Counted from the stretch's first letter, positions 8,356 through 17,106 are shown. The stretch: DNA of 64,000 bases from DATBQN01 sp963755825 (GCA_963755825.1 CAVWLA010000001.1:2790001-2854000); one strand, 5' to 3'. The notes: a model not told the origin generated them from the sequence alone. Program-made: numbers and translations.

Positions 8356-9153
8356 CTACTCGCTGGCGAAGGGGATCAGCAGCCGCTCGATGCCGCGGGC
8401 CCTGCCGGTCGACTCGTCGATGTCGAGGACGGCGCCGGCGAGGCGGATGTCGCGCTTGGCGACCTCGAAGGACGACGGCGTCTGCAGCAGGAAGCGCTTC
8501 AGGACCTTGTCGACGCGCATGCCGATGACCGACTCGTAGGGGCCGGTCATGCCGACGTCGGTGAGGAACGCCGTGCCCTGGGGGAGGACGCGGTCGTCGG
8601 CGGTGGGAACGTGGGTGTGGGTGCCGAGGACGGCGGAGACACGGCCGTCGAGATAGAAGCCCAGCGCCTGCTTCTCCGAGGTGGCGTCGGCGTGGAAATC
8701 GACGAGGATCACCTTCGGCTTGGCGGCGTGGGCGGCGAGGCCCGCGATCAGCCGGTCGGCGACGACGAAGGGGGACTCGAGGCTGTTCATGAAGACGCGG
8801 CCTTCGAGGTTGATGGTGGCGACCGGGATGCCGGCGGCGGTCTCGCCGACGTGGAGCCCCTTGCCGGGGTTGCCGTCGGGGTAGTTCGCCGGGCGCAGCA
8901 GTCGGGGCTCGCGGTCGAGGAGGTCGACCCCCTCCCGCTTGTCCCACACGTGGTTGCCGGTCGTGTAACAGTCGATCGGCAGCTCCTCGAGCTCGGCCAT
9001 CACCTCCGGCGTCACCCCGAAGCCGCCCGCCGAGTTCTCGACGTTGACGACGACGTAGTCCGTCCGGTGCTGGTCGACCAGGCGCGGCAGCAGCGCCGCG
9101 AGGGCGCGGCGGCCCGGCTTGCCGATGACGTCGCCGACGAAGAGGAGCTTCAT
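8356..9153 (-). CDS. ymdB: YmdB-type metallophosphoesterase (TIGR00282)
   Basis: 265 residues beginning MKLLFVGDVIGKPGR with the dimetal phosphoesterase residues: D in GDVIG, NVENSAGG, TTGNHVWD, DFHADATSEK, and VLGTHTHVPTAD. Characterised family members hydrolyse 2',3'-cyclic nucleotides and influence gene expression. It overlaps the stop of rny by one base (TGATG at 9151-9155), the common rny-ymdB order, so a link to RNA turnover is likely. Confidence 0.95.
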   Translation of the reverse strand: MKLLFVGDVIGKPGRRALAALLPRLVDQHRTDYVVVNVENSAGGFGVTPEVMAELEELPIDCYTTGNHVWDKREGVDLLDREPRLLRPANYPDGNPGKGLHVGETAAGIPVATINLEGRVFMNSLESPFVVADRLIAGLAAHAAKPKVILVDFHADATSEKQALGFYLDGRVSAVLGTHTHVPTADDRVLPQGTAFLTDVGMTGPYESVIGMRVDKVLKRFLLQTPSSFEVAKRDIRLAGAVLDIDESTGRARGIERLLIPFASE

Positions 9154-10718
9154 CAGCGGGCGTACTCGACCGAGCGGGTCTCGCGGATGACGGTCACCTT
9201 GATCTGGCCGGGGTAGGTGAGCTCGCCCTCGATCTTCCGCGCGATGTCCTTCGACAGCCAGAGCGCCGCCTCGTCGGTGATCTTGCCGCTGTCGACGATG
9301 ATGCGGATCTCGCGGCCGGCCTGGATGGCGAAGGTCTTCTGCACCCCCTTGAAGCCGGAGGCGATCTCCTCGAGCTTCTCGAGGCGCTTGACGTAGGTCT
9401 CGAGGATCTCGCGGCGGGCGCCGGGGCGGGCGGCGGAGAGCGCGTCGGCCGCCGTCACCAGCACCGCCTCGACCGTCTGTGGGTCGTAGTCGCCGTGGTG
9501 GCAGGCCATGGCGTGGACGACGTCCTCGCTCTCGCCGTACTTGCGCAGCAGGTCGATGCCGATCTGCAGGTGAGTGCCGTCCATCTCGCGGTCGATCGCC
9601 TTGCCGATGTCGTGCACGATGCCACCGCGCCGCGCCACCTGGACGTTGGCCTTGAGCTCGGCCGCCATGGTGCCGGCGAGGAAGGCGACCTCCTTGCTGT
9701 GCTGCAGGACGTTCTGGCCGTAGGAGGTGCGGTAGCGCAGGCGGCCGAGGAGCTTGACGAGGTCGGGGTGCATGCCGGGGATGGCGAGCTCGAGGAGCGC
9801 CGCCTCTCCCTCCTGCTGGATGCGCTGCTCGAACTCGGCCTTCACCTTCTCCACCACCTCCTCGATGCGGGCGGGGTGGATGCGGCCGTCGGTGATGAGG
9901 CGCTCGAGGGCGACCCGCGCCACCTCGCGGCGGAAGGGGTCGAAGCCGGAGAGGATGACCGCCTCCGGGGTGTCGTCGACGATCAGGTCGACGCCGGTCG
10001 CCATCTCGAGGGCGCGAATGTTGCGCCCCTCGCGGCCGATGATCCGCCCTTTCATCTCGTCGTTTGGGAGCATGACGACGGAGACCGTGGTCTCCGAGAC
10101 GTAGTCCGAGGCGGAGCGCTGGACGGCCATGCCGATGATGCGCTGCGCCTGCTTGTGGGCCTGCTCGCGCGCCTCGTCCTCGACCCGCTTGACGATGTGC
10201 GCCGCCTCGATGCGGGCGTCGTTCTCGAGGCCATGGATGAGCTCCTCCTTGGCCTGCTGCGCGGTGAGGCCGGCGATCTGCTCAAGCTTCAGCCGCTGCT
10301 CGTCGACCATGCGCTCGAGCTCCAGCTCGCGCTCGCCCACCCCCTTCTCGCGGGCGAGGACGGCGCGGTCCTTCTGCGCCGTCTCCTTGTCGCGCGCGGC
10401 GAGCTCGTCGCCCCGCTTGTCGAGGTTGTCCTCCTTCTGGACGAGTCGGCGCTCGAGCGCCTCGAGCTCCGAGCGCCGCTTGCGCGCCGAGCTCTCGAAC
10501 TCGCTCCGCGCCTGGAGGAGGCGCTCCTTGGCGGCGATGTCCGCCTCGCGCAGGCGGGTGTCGGCCTGCCGCTCGGAGTCCTCGGCGGACTTCGCCGCCT
10601 GGCGCCGCGCCTCGGCGAGCAGCTGCTCGCCGGTGCGGCGCAGGACGAGCCACCAGCCCGCCACGACGAGCAGCGCGGCGACCAACAGGCCTGCGGCCAC
10701 GATGGTTTGCGCGTTCAA
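9153..10718 (-). CDS. rny: Ribonuclease Y
   Basis: 521 residues: an N-terminal membrane anchor (about 6-26), a long charged coiled coil to about residue 190, a KH domain (MKGRIIGREGRNIRALEMAT) and an HD domain with HDIGKA and AMACHHGD. In the family it starts mRNA decay by endonucleolytic cleavage at the membrane. The start is apparently TTG at 10718, since the anchor begins immediately after it. AGGGGG lies about 12 bases upstream, so initiation may be inefficient. The 6S RNA lies just upstream. Confidence 0.95.
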   Translation of the reverse strand: MNAQTIVAAGLLVAALLVVAGWWLVLRRTGEQLLAEARRQAAKSAEDSERQADTRLREADIAAKERLLQARSEFESSARKRRSELEALERRLVQKEDNLDKRGDELAARDKETAQKDRAVLAREKGVGERELELERMVDEQRLKLEQIAGLTAQQAKEELIHGLENDARIEAAHIVKRVEDEAREQAHKQAQRIIGMAVQRSASDYVSETTVSVVMLPNDEMKGRIIGREGRNIRALEMATGVDLIVDDTPEAVILSGFDPFRREVARVALERLITDGRIHPARIEEVVEKVKAEFEQRIQQEGEAALLELAIPGMHPDLVKLLGRLRYRTSYGQNVLQHSKEVAFLAGTMAAELKANVQVARRGGIVHDIGKAIDREMDGTHLQIGIDLLRKYGESEDVVHAMACHHGDYDPQTVEAVLVTAADALSAARPGARREILETYVKRLEKLEEIASGFKGVQKTFAIQAGREIRIIVDSGKITDEAALWLSKDIARKIEGELTYPGQIKVTVIRETRSVEYAR

Positions 10719-10789
10719 CGGTCTGACCCCCTGCTCAAGGGCAAGGGGGACCGGGTGGAGCGGGAGAATGTTCCGGGAGAGAGAGGAAA

Positions 10790-10980
10790 ACTACATCCCC
10801 CGCGCGGCCGTGCGGGCTTGCGTTTAGAACCTGAAACGCTCCAGGTGGGTGCCCACTCTACGAGCCGTTAGCGTCCTCGTCGGAGCGAGGCAGGCACGGG
10901 CCACGCACGCAGCGGACTCCCGGTGGTTGAATGTAGGTTCTACAATCGATGAGCCCATCACGAACCGCACAGGGGATGCA
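10790..10980 (-). ncRNA. ssrS: 6S RNA
   Basis: The space between zapA and rny folds as a long interrupted rod. A 14-bp closing stem (10965-10978 with 10794-10807, including two G-U pairs) is followed by an 8-bp perfect stem (10935-10942 with 10825-10832). A large open central region comes next, and an apical hairpin (10875-10879 with 10886-10890) closes the end. The 3' side of the bubble reads GGGCACCCACCTGG, resembling many 6S RNAs, and the 3' end is followed by TTTT. Length of about 190 nt and the position just after zapA are both typical. Known 6S RNA binds sigma70 RNA polymerase as an open-promoter mimic. The exact ends are estimates. Confidence 0.8.
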
Positions 10981-11024
10981 ACAACGTTCGCCATCATATC
11001 TCTCGAGGCTGGCGTGCTGGCACC

Positions 11025-11321
11025 TCAACCGCCCAGGGCCTCCCGCAATTCCTCGGCCAGCTCCGCCACCTTCTCCTTGATCTCGACCCGTTCCCCTTCT
11101 TGTCTCTTCTGCGTTCGGAACAGTTCGTCCGCCATATTGAGCGCCGCCAGGATCGCAATGCGGGCCGGATCGGCCGTCGTCACGTGCTGTGCCACCTCGC
11201 GCATCTTGCCGTCCACGAAGTCGGCCAGCTCCTGGAGGTACTCGCGATCGTCATTTCCACGGACGTGGTACGTCGCACCAAAGATCTGCACCGCGGTATT
11301 GGCCGGGTTCTCGGTGCTCAA
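11025..11321 (-). CDS. zapA: Cell division protein ZapA
   Basis: The ZapA core is clear: VQIFGATYHVRGNDDREYL, then a helix with VTTADPARIAILAALNMADE, then a C-terminal coiled coil (QKRQEGERVEIKEKVAELAE). ZapA bundles FtsZ at the division site. The start is uncertain. A TTG at 11321 gives 98 residues and a family-like N-terminus. Other in-frame starts are GTG 11360 and ATG 11396, but the ATG lies inside a plausible promoter and has no ribosome site. It is followed by 6S RNA. Confidence 0.88.
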   Translation of the reverse strand: MSTENPANTAVQIFGATYHVRGNDDREYLQELADFVDGKMREVAQHVTTADPARIAILAALNMADELFRTQKRQEGERVEIKEKVAELAEELREALGG

Positions 11322-11386
11322 GTCCGTGTCCAGTGCCAGGTTTCCCAGGCAGGAAGTCACATGCTGCCAGGGAGTTGACGGGACGG

Positions 11387-11414
11387 AATATAGCATAGGG
11401 GCGGATTCTGACCA
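11387..11414 (-). promoter_or_regulatory. Candidate sigma70 promoter for zapA/6S RNA
   Basis: On the minus strand TGGTCA (11409-11414), a 16-base spacer and TATATT (11387-11392) precede zapA. The predicted transcript start near 11380 would exclude the ATG at 11396 as the zapA start. Confidence 0.4.
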
Positions 11415-11518
11415 GCTCCCAGGCCGGCCGCGCCGGCCACTGGGCCGCCGTGAGGGACGACCGCGGAAGGCCACGCGAAGCCTGGCGCTCCCCCTCGCCG
11501 GCTACAATCCGCCCACCC

Positions 11519-12613
11519 ATGCCCCCGCCTCCGCTCGGCTACCGCCTGCTGCGGCCGCTCCTCTTCGGGCTCGATCCCGAGACGAGCCACGGCCTGGCGA
11601 TCGGCGCGCTCCGCCTCGCCGCGCGGGCGCCGGGGGCGGTCGCCGCCCTGGCGCGGCGGCGGCTGGTGGACGATCCGCGGCTCCGCCAGACGATCTTCGG
11701 CCGCACCTTCGACAACCCGGTCGGGCTCGCCGCCGGTTTCGACAAGGACGCGCTGGCGGTCGCCGCCATCCCCGCGCTGGGGCTGGGCTTCACCGAGGTC
11801 GGCACGGTCACCCCGCTCGCCCAGGCGGGGAACCCGCGGCCGCGCCTGCGCCGCCACCGGGAGCTCGCAAGCCTGCAGAACGCCATGGGCTTCAACAATG
11901 CCGGGATGGAGGCGCTCCGCCGCCGCCTCGCCGCCGCCTACCCCGCCGCCTTCCCCATCGGCGTCAACATCGGGAAGAACAAGGCGACGTCGGCGGCGGG
12001 CGCCCTCGCCGACTACGAGGCGCTGGTCCGCGGTCTCGCGGAATTCTGCGACTACCTGGTGGTCAACCTCTCCTCGCCCAACACGCCGGGCCTCCGCGAC
12101 CTGCAGAACGAGGGTTTCGTCTCCGCCGTCCTCGCCATGGCGCGCGGGATCACCGCCAAGCCGGTCCTCGTCAAGGTCTCGCCGGACCTCGAGCCGGCAG
12201 CGGCCGCGGCGCTCGCCGCGGCCGCCGTCGCCGCCGGCGCCGCCGGTATCGTCGCCACCAACACGACGATCGACTACGGCCTGGTGCCGGGGGCGGCGGC
12301 GCCGGGGGGATTGAGCGGGGGGGTGCTGCGGGAGAAGAGCTACCGGGTGCTGCGGGCGATCGCCGAGCGGCTGGAGATCGGCAGGAGCGGAGGCCGTGCC
12401 GGCGGGGCCGAGCCGATCCTCATCGCCGCCGGCGGCATCGACTCCGGCGCCGAGGCCTACCGGCGCCTCCGCGCCGGCGCCTCGCTGGTGCAGGTCTACA
12501 CCGCCCTCATCTACCAGGGTCCGAGCCTCGCCCGGCGGATCAATCGGGAGCTCTCGGCGCTCCTCGAACGGGACGGTCTGGCGATCGGCGAGGCGATCGG
12601 GCGAGACCTGTAG
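11519..12613 (+). CDS. pyrD: Dihydroorotate dehydrogenase (quinone), class 2
   Basis: 364 residues. FMN-barrel motifs: NPVGLAAGFDKDA, GFTEVGTVTPLAQ.GNP.PR, NAMGFNN.G, and the class 2 catalytic-serine region NLSSPNTPGL. Later come LVKVSPDL, ATNTT, LSGG and LIAAGGIDSG. The N-terminal helix (YRLLRPLLFGLDPETSH) is the membrane-associated class 2 extension, so electrons should go to quinone in pyrimidine synthesis. ATG 11519 is chosen because this extension begins directly after it. It stands alone on the plus strand and interrupts a minus-strand zapB/zapA order. Confidence 0.95.
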   Translation: MPPPPLGYRLLRPLLFGLDPETSHGLAIGALRLAARAPGAVAALARRRLVDDPRLRQTIFGRTFDNPVGLAAGFDKDALAVAAIPALGLGFTEVGTVTPLAQAGNPRPRLRRHRELASLQNAMGFNNAGMEALRRRLAAAYPAAFPIGVNIGKNKATSAAGALADYEALVRGLAEFCDYLVVNLSSPNTPGLRDLQNEGFVSAVLAMARGITAKPVLVKVSPDLEPAAAAALAAAAVAAGAAGIVATNTTIDYGLVPGAAAPGGLSGGVLREKSYRVLRAIAERLEIGRSGGRAGGAEPILIAAGGIDSGAEAYRRLRAGASLVQVYTALIYQGPSLARRINRELSALLERDGLAIGEAIGRDL

Positions 12614-12768
12614 CGGACGGACGGCACGAGGATGCGATCAGAGCAGGCTAAGCCGCGTCGGATTGGAGCCGTTCCTGGTCGAGCAGATCCAGTCGATGGA
12701 GCTGGCGAAGCTCTTCACCCTGGCGTTAGGGCAGCCGGCGTCGGGCGATGCCGCCGGCCCTCCGGCCT

Positions 12769-13011
12769 CTACTCCTCCAGCAGATCCTCGAGCGTCGCGG
12801 CGAGCTTCTCGACGCGGCGGCGGATGGCGTCGCGCTCGCCTTCCCAGGCGGCGGGGGGGCCTTCGGCGCCCGGAGCGGTGGCGGCGGCGAGCTGGGCTTC
12901 GAGGTCGGCGACCTGGGTCTCTAGCTCGGCGTTCTTCTGCTTGAGCTCGCTCAAGCGCTCGGCGGCCTCGTGGACGCGCGCCTCCAGATCGTCCATCCAA
13001 TCGAGCTCCAT
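12769..13011 (-). CDS. Short coiled-coil protein, ZapB-like
   Basis: 80 residues from ATG 13011, with AAGGAG 6 bases upstream. The start falls two bases after the pheT stop, so coupling with pheT is likely. Nearly the whole protein is heptad-patterned helix (ARVHEAAERLSELKQKNAEL and RRRVEKLAATLEDLLEE) with a short Gly/Pro break. Known ZapB is an 80-residue coiled coil that joins FtsZ-bound ZapA. Size, helix and the presence of zapA 1.4 kb further along the same strand make this a reasonable call. Sequence identity to any one family cannot be judged by eye. Confidence 0.65.
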   Translation of the reverse strand: MELDWMDDLEARVHEAAERLSELKQKNAELETQVADLEAQLAAATAPGAEGPPAAWEGERDAIRRRVEKLAATLEDLLEE

Positions 13012-13013
13012 CC

Positions 13014-15173
13014 CTACTCCTTCCGCCAGCCGAAGCGGCTCGCGAGATCGGCGGCGAGCCTCGCCTGCCGGCCGTTGATCTCGTCCTGGGTGAGCGAGCG
13101 GTCGCCCGCGTTGTAGTCGAAGTGGATCGTCGTGTTGACTGCGCCGTCCGGCACGCCGTCGCCGCGGTAGCGGTCGACCAGCTCCCAGCCGACGAGGTCG
13201 GGCGGCGCCTCCTGGGCGATGACGCGATCGATCTCCGCCCAGGGCGTCGCCAGGGCGTGGGTCAAGGTCAGGTCGACGCCGATCCCCGGCAGGCGCGGCG
13301 GCGTGCGGACGCCGCGGTCGACCTCGCCGGAGAGGGCATCGGCGGCGACCTCGGCGACATAGAGGGGATAGCCCTCCTCGCTCTCGACGCGGCCCAGAAA
13401 GCCGATCGGCCGCTCGCCGCCGGCGACGAAGAGCCACGCCGCGCTGTCGGCGAGCAGGCCCGGAAGAGCGCCCGGCAGACCTTCGGCCGGGCGCGCCTCG
13501 AGCCGGCAGCCGAGCTCGAGCGCCAGGCTCTCGATCGCCCCCTTGGCGTCGAAGAGGTCGAGGTGGACCTCGCGCTGCCAGGGGCTGCCGACGGTGCCGC
13601 CGCAGACGAGCGCGATCATCTCCGGCTGCTCGGGGAGCGGCACCGAGCCGTCGGCGGCGCCGGTGTTGGCAGCGGCGGCGAAGAAGACCGTCGCCACCTC
13701 GAAGAGGCGGACGGCGGCGGCGCCGCGGCGCTGGTTGAAGCGGGCGCTCTCGACGAGACCGGGGATGAGCGAGCGGCGGAGCACCGCGGCGCGCTCGGAG
13801 ATCGGGTTGGCGAGCTCGAGCGGCTCGGCGGCCGGCTCGACGCTCGGGTAGGCGAGCGCCTCGCCGCGGTCGCCGAAGGCGAAGTGGATCGACTCGGCGA
13901 AGCCGCAGGCGGCGAGGTGGCGGCGGATGCGCCGTCGCCGGCTCGCCGCCTGGCTCGGGTGGCCGTCGGCGCCGCCCAGGGTCGGAAGAGCCGCCGGCAC
14001 CTGCTCGTAGCCGAAGATCCGCATCACCTCTTCGTAGAGATCCTGCGCGTAGACGTCGGCGACCGGCGCCGAGTCGGCGGCGTGGCGGCTGCTCCCCGGC
14101 ACCCAGGGCCGCGGCTCGAAGTCGCCGAGCCGCCAAGAGGGGACGGTCACCAGCCAGGCGGGTCTATCTCCGGCGGGCGCCGGCGCCAGGTCGAAGCCGA
14201 GGCCGGCGAGGATGCGCTCGACCTCGGCCGGCGGGATGGCGACGCCGGCGAAGGCGTCGAGGCGGGCGGACTCCAGGTGGCCGCGGCGCGGCGCCGCCTG
14301 GCGGACGCGGCGGTCGGTGGCGACGGCGGCGACGGCGCCGCCGGCGAGCTCGGCGATGAGCGCCGCGGCGCGGTCGGCGGCGGCGAGGCAGATCTCGATG
14401 TCGGCTCCGCGCTCGAAGCGGTGCGAGGCGTCGGTGTGGAGGCCGGTGCGCTTCGCCGTCGCGCGCACCGCCCGCGGGTCGAAGTGGCCGCTCTCGAGGA
14501 CGATCTCGGTGGTCGCCGCGGTGACCTCGCTGGCGAGGCCGCCCATCACCCCGGCGAGGCCCACCGGCGCCTGGGCGTCGGCGATCACCAGCATCTCGGG
14601 AGAGAGCTCGCGGTCGACGCCGTCGAGGGTGGTCAGGCGCTCGCCGGCGCGGGCGCGGCGGACGGCCAAGCGGCGGCCGGCGAGCCGCCCCAGATCGTAG
14701 GCGTGGAGCGGCTGGCCGAGCTCCCAGAGGACGAAATTGGTGACGTCGACGACGTTGTTGATCGAGCGCAGGCCGATCGACTCCAGGCGGCGCCGGAGCC
14801 ACTCGGGGCTGGGGCCGACGCGGACGCCGGAGACCACCCGCAGCACGAAGCGCGGGCAGAGCGCCTCGTCCTGCACCTCCACCTCGACGGCGTGCTCGCC
14901 GAGCCGCTCGGGGAGGGCGAAGCTCGGCGGCCGGAGCGGCCGGCCGTAGAGTACCGCGAGCTCGCGGGCGACCCCCAGGTGATTCATGCAGTCGGGGCGG
15001 TTGGTGGTGACGTCGATGTCGAAGACGGTGCCCGCGGCGGCAGACGCTCCGGTGCCGGCGCCGTCGCGGATCTCCTCGACCGCCAGGCCGGCGAAGGTGA
15101 GCCGGCGCGCCAGCTCCGCCGCCGGCTCCGGCAGCTCGACGTACTCGGCGAGCCAATCGCGCGAAAAGAGCAT
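13014..15173 (-). CDS. pheT: Phenylalanyl-tRNA synthetase beta subunit, lacking the OB tRNA-binding domain
   Basis: 719 residues from ATG 15173, overlapping the pheS stop (TGATG). Recognisable parts: N-terminal segment (MLFSRDWLAEYVEL), B3/B4 region with the motif VFDIDVTTNRPDCMNHLGVA, RSINNVVDVTNFVLWELGQP, HDASHRFERG-like editing region, B5 region, catalytic-like domain (LPLPEQPEMIAL) and a C-terminal FDX-ACB anticodon-binding domain (GVDLTLTHALATPWAEID). Full-length bacterial proteins are near 800 residues with an EMAP-type OB fold between about 40 and 150. Here the first segment joins the RPDC block within about 50 residues, so that domain is absent. Confidence 0.94.
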   Translation of the reverse strand: MLFSRDWLAEYVELPEPAAELARRLTFAGLAVEEIRDGAGTGASAAAGTVFDIDVTTNRPDCMNHLGVARELAVLYGRPLRPPSFALPERLGEHAVEVEVQDEALCPRFVLRVVSGVRVGPSPEWLRRRLESIGLRSINNVVDVTNFVLWELGQPLHAYDLGRLAGRRLAVRRARAGERLTTLDGVDRELSPEMLVIADAQAPVGLAGVMGGLASEVTAATTEIVLESGHFDPRAVRATAKRTGLHTDASHRFERGADIEICLAAADRAAALIAELAGGAVAAVATDRRVRQAAPRRGHLESARLDAFAGVAIPPAEVERILAGLGFDLAPAPAGDRPAWLVTVPSWRLGDFEPRPWVPGSSRHAADSAPVADVYAQDLYEEVMRIFGYEQVPAALPTLGGADGHPSQAASRRRRIRRHLAACGFAESIHFAFGDRGEALAYPSVEPAAEPLELANPISERAAVLRRSLIPGLVESARFNQRRGAAAVRLFEVATVFFAAAANTGAADGSVPLPEQPEMIALVCGGTVGSPWQREVHLDLFDAKGAIESLALELGCRLEARPAEGLPGALPGLLADSAAWLFVAGGERPIGFLGRVESEEGYPLYVAEVAADALSGEVDRGVRTPPRLPGIGVDLTLTHALATPWAEIDRVIAQEAPPDLVGWELVDRYRGDGVPDGAVNTTIHFDYNAGDRSLTQDEINGRQARLAADLASRFGWRKE

Positions 15174-16267
15174 CAGCCGCGGACCTGGCGCAGCAGGCGC
15201 TCGTCGTTGTCGAAGAGCAGCCGGATGTTGCCGATGTCGTAGCGGTTCATCGCCACCCGGTCGACCCCCATGCCGAAGGCGAAGCCGCTGTAGCGGTCGG
15301 GGTCGATGCCGCAGCCCTCGAGGACGCGCGGGTCGACCATGCCGCAGCCGAGGATCTCCATCCAGCCGCTGCCCGAGCAGACCTCGCAGCCGGCGCCGCG
15401 GCAGAACGAGCAGGTGACGTCGACCTCCGCCGAGGGCTCGGTGAAGGGGAAGAACGACGGCCGCAGGCGGATCTCGGTCGCCGGCGTGAAGAGCCGCTTG
15501 AGGAACGCCTCGAGGGTGCCCTTGAGGTGCCCGAAGCTGATCCCTTCCGCCACCGCCAGCCCCTCGATCTGATGGAACATCGGCGAGTGGCGCAGGTCGT
15601 TGTCGTTGCGGTAGACGCGCCCCGGGCAGATCACCCGGATCGGCGGCCGCCGCGCCAGCATGGTGCGGATCTGCACCGGCGAGGTGTGGGTGCGCAACAG
15701 CAGGCCGTCCTTCAGGAAGAAGGTGTCCTGGGTGTCGCGCGCCGGGTGGTTGGCGGGGAAGTTGAGCGCCTCGAAGTTGTGGTAGTCGTCCTCGACCTCC
15801 GGCCCCTCGGCGACGCTGTAGCCGAGCTCGGCGAAGATCTCGGTCATCTCGTCGATGACGAGGGAGACCGGGTGGACGCTCCCCAGCGGCGGCCGGCGGC
15901 CGGGGAGGGTGACGTCGACCCCGGCGCCGCGCCGGGCCGCCGCCTCCTCCGCCCGCGCCAGCTCGGCGTCGAGCGCCGCCAGGCGCTCCTCGACCTCCAT
16001 TCGGAGGGCGTTGACGGCGGCGCCGAAGTCCTTGCGCTCCGCCGCCGGCAGGTCGCCGGTGCGGGAGAGGAGGCCGCGGACGATGCCCTGCTTGCGCCCC
16101 ACCCAGGCGAGGCGGAGCGCTTCCCAGCCGGCGCGATCCGCCACCTCGCCGGCCTCGTGCGCGAAGCGCGCGCCGAGACCGCCGAGACCGGCTACGCTGG
16201 CGGCAGGATCGGCGGCGCTCCCCTCGGGCGAGGTGCTGGCTCCGCCCGAGGGGGCGTCGGGCGGCAC
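15173..16267 (-). CDS. pheS: Phenylalanyl-tRNA synthetase alpha subunit
   Basis: 364 residues. An N-terminal coiled-coil arm precedes the class II catalytic domain. Motif 2 lies in RVYRNDNDLRHSPMFHQIEG, a Cys cluster in CSFCRGAGCEVCSGSGW, and motif 3 in GFAFGMGVDRVAM. The GTG at 16267 is chosen because AGGAGG lies 5 bases upstream and the codon overlaps the rplT stop (TAGTG). pheS, pheT and the ZapB-like gene are chained by overlaps or near-overlaps, implying one transcript and coupled synthesis of the two subunits. Confidence 0.95.
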   Translation of the reverse strand: MPPDAPSGGASTSPEGSAADPAASVAGLGGLGARFAHEAGEVADRAGWEALRLAWVGRKQGIVRGLLSRTGDLPAAERKDFGAAVNALRMEVEERLAALDAELARAEEAAARRGAGVDVTLPGRRPPLGSVHPVSLVIDEMTEIFAELGYSVAEGPEVEDDYHNFEALNFPANHPARDTQDTFFLKDGLLLRTHTSPVQIRTMLARRPPIRVICPGRVYRNDNDLRHSPMFHQIEGLAVAEGISFGHLKGTLEAFLKRLFTPATEIRLRPSFFPFTEPSAEVDVTCSFCRGAGCEVCSGSGWMEILGCGMVDPRVLEGCGIDPDRYSGFAFGMGVDRVAMNRYDIGNIRLLFDNDERLLRQVRG

Positions 16268-16707
16268 TACGCCTCCTGAGGGGTGGGCTGGTGGGCGGGC
16301 TGATCGGCGGGCTGGTGGTCGGAGCCGCCCTTCGGCGCCTTCGACTCCTTCGCCTCGAGGCCGCTCTTGGCGGCTTCGGCGAGGGTGGCGAAGGCGGCGG
16401 GCTCGCGCACCGCAAGGTCGGCGAGGACCTTGCGGTCGAGCTCGCAGCCGGCCGCCTTCAGCCCGGCGATGAGCCGGCTGTAGGAGAGGCCGTGCAGGTG
16501 CGCCGCGGCGTTGATGCGGACGATCCACAGGGCGCGCAGCTGCCGCTTCTTCTGGCGGCGGTCCCGGTAGGCGTAGCCGAGCGACTTGTCCACCGCCTGC
16601 TTGGCGATGCGGTGGGCCTTCGACTTCATGCCGTAGAAGCCCTTGGCGAGGCCTAGGATCTTCTTGCGGCGCTCCTTGCGCTTGTTTCCACGCTTGACGC
16701 GCGACAT
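16267..16707 (-). CDS. rplT: Ribosomal protein L20 with C-terminal extension
   Basis: Begins MSRVKRGNKRKERRKKILGL, the basic RNA-binding arm of L20, followed by the globular domain (LWIVRINAAAHLHGLSYSRL, VLADLAV). L20 is required for early 50S assembly and in several bacteria represses its own operon. Usual length is about 117-120 residues; this one has 146. The extra C-terminal 25-30 residues are Gln/Pro/His/Lys-rich and low-complexity (DHQPADQPAHQPTPQ). The start at 16707 is fixed by homology, with GAGG upstream. Confidence 0.95.
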   Translation of the reverse strand: MSRVKRGNKRKERRKKILGLAKGFYGMKSKAHRIAKQAVDKSLGYAYRDRRQKKRQLRALWIVRINAAAHLHGLSYSRLIAGLKAAGCELDRKVLADLAVREPAAFATLAEAAKSGLEAKESKAPKGGSDHQPADQPAHQPTPQEA

Positions 16708-16911
16708 GTCGGGAACCTCGTTTCTGCCCCTCTCCCGAGCGCGCTCGGGGGGACGGTCGGTGGCCCGCTCGGTCAGCTCGCCCGGCCGGATGCCGGGGCG
16801 ATCGGGGCGCGCGATGTTCAGTCTTCAGCGCGCGCCGCTGCCGGGAGCCGCGGCGTCGGTGGACAGGTCCATTCCCACCGGCGGCCGCTCGGGTTTGTGG
16901 TCGGGGGCGGA
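16708..16911 (-). other. Long rpmI-rplT spacer with a 16-bp palindrome
   Basis: These 204 bases separate rpmI from rplT, a pair that is usually almost adjacent. The spacer contains a perfect palindrome CCCGAGCGCGCTCGGG at 16734-16749, about 27 bases before the rplT start, and other GC-rich inverted segments. No convincing coding frame was seen. A leader for L20 control or a processing site is possible but not demonstrated. Confidence 0.4.
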
Positions 16912-17106
16912 CTAGCGGTGCAACATCTCCTTGATGATGCTGGCGAACGCGGGCGAGGTCACCACCGCCTTGCGCAGGTTGCGCTTGCGCTTGGTGGTCT
17001 TGCTGGTCAGGATGTGGCTGTGCATCGACTGGTGGCGAACCACCTTGCCGCCGGCCGTGACCTTGAACCGCTTCGCGACACCCTTGTGCGTCTTCTGCTT
17101 GGGCAC
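16912..17106 (-). CDS. rpmI: Ribosomal protein L35
   Basis: 64 residues, KQKTHKGVAKRFKVTAGGKV and SHILTSKTTKRKRNLRK, the standard L35 pattern. GTG 17106 is chosen over longer frames because AAAGGAG lies 8 bases upstream and the resulting length fits the family. It is part of the infC-rpmI-rplT ribosomal cluster, here with wider spacers than usual. Confidence 0.95.
   Translation of the reverse strand: MPKQKTHKGVAKRFKVTAGGKVVRHQSMHSHILTSKTTKRKRNLRKAVVTSPAFASIIKEMLHR

Noticed and set aside
13014..16415. A single 1133-residue PheS-PheT fusion
   Set aside because: The frame is open only because part of pheS is read in the wrong frame. pheS and pheT each have correct starts and overlap by TGATG.
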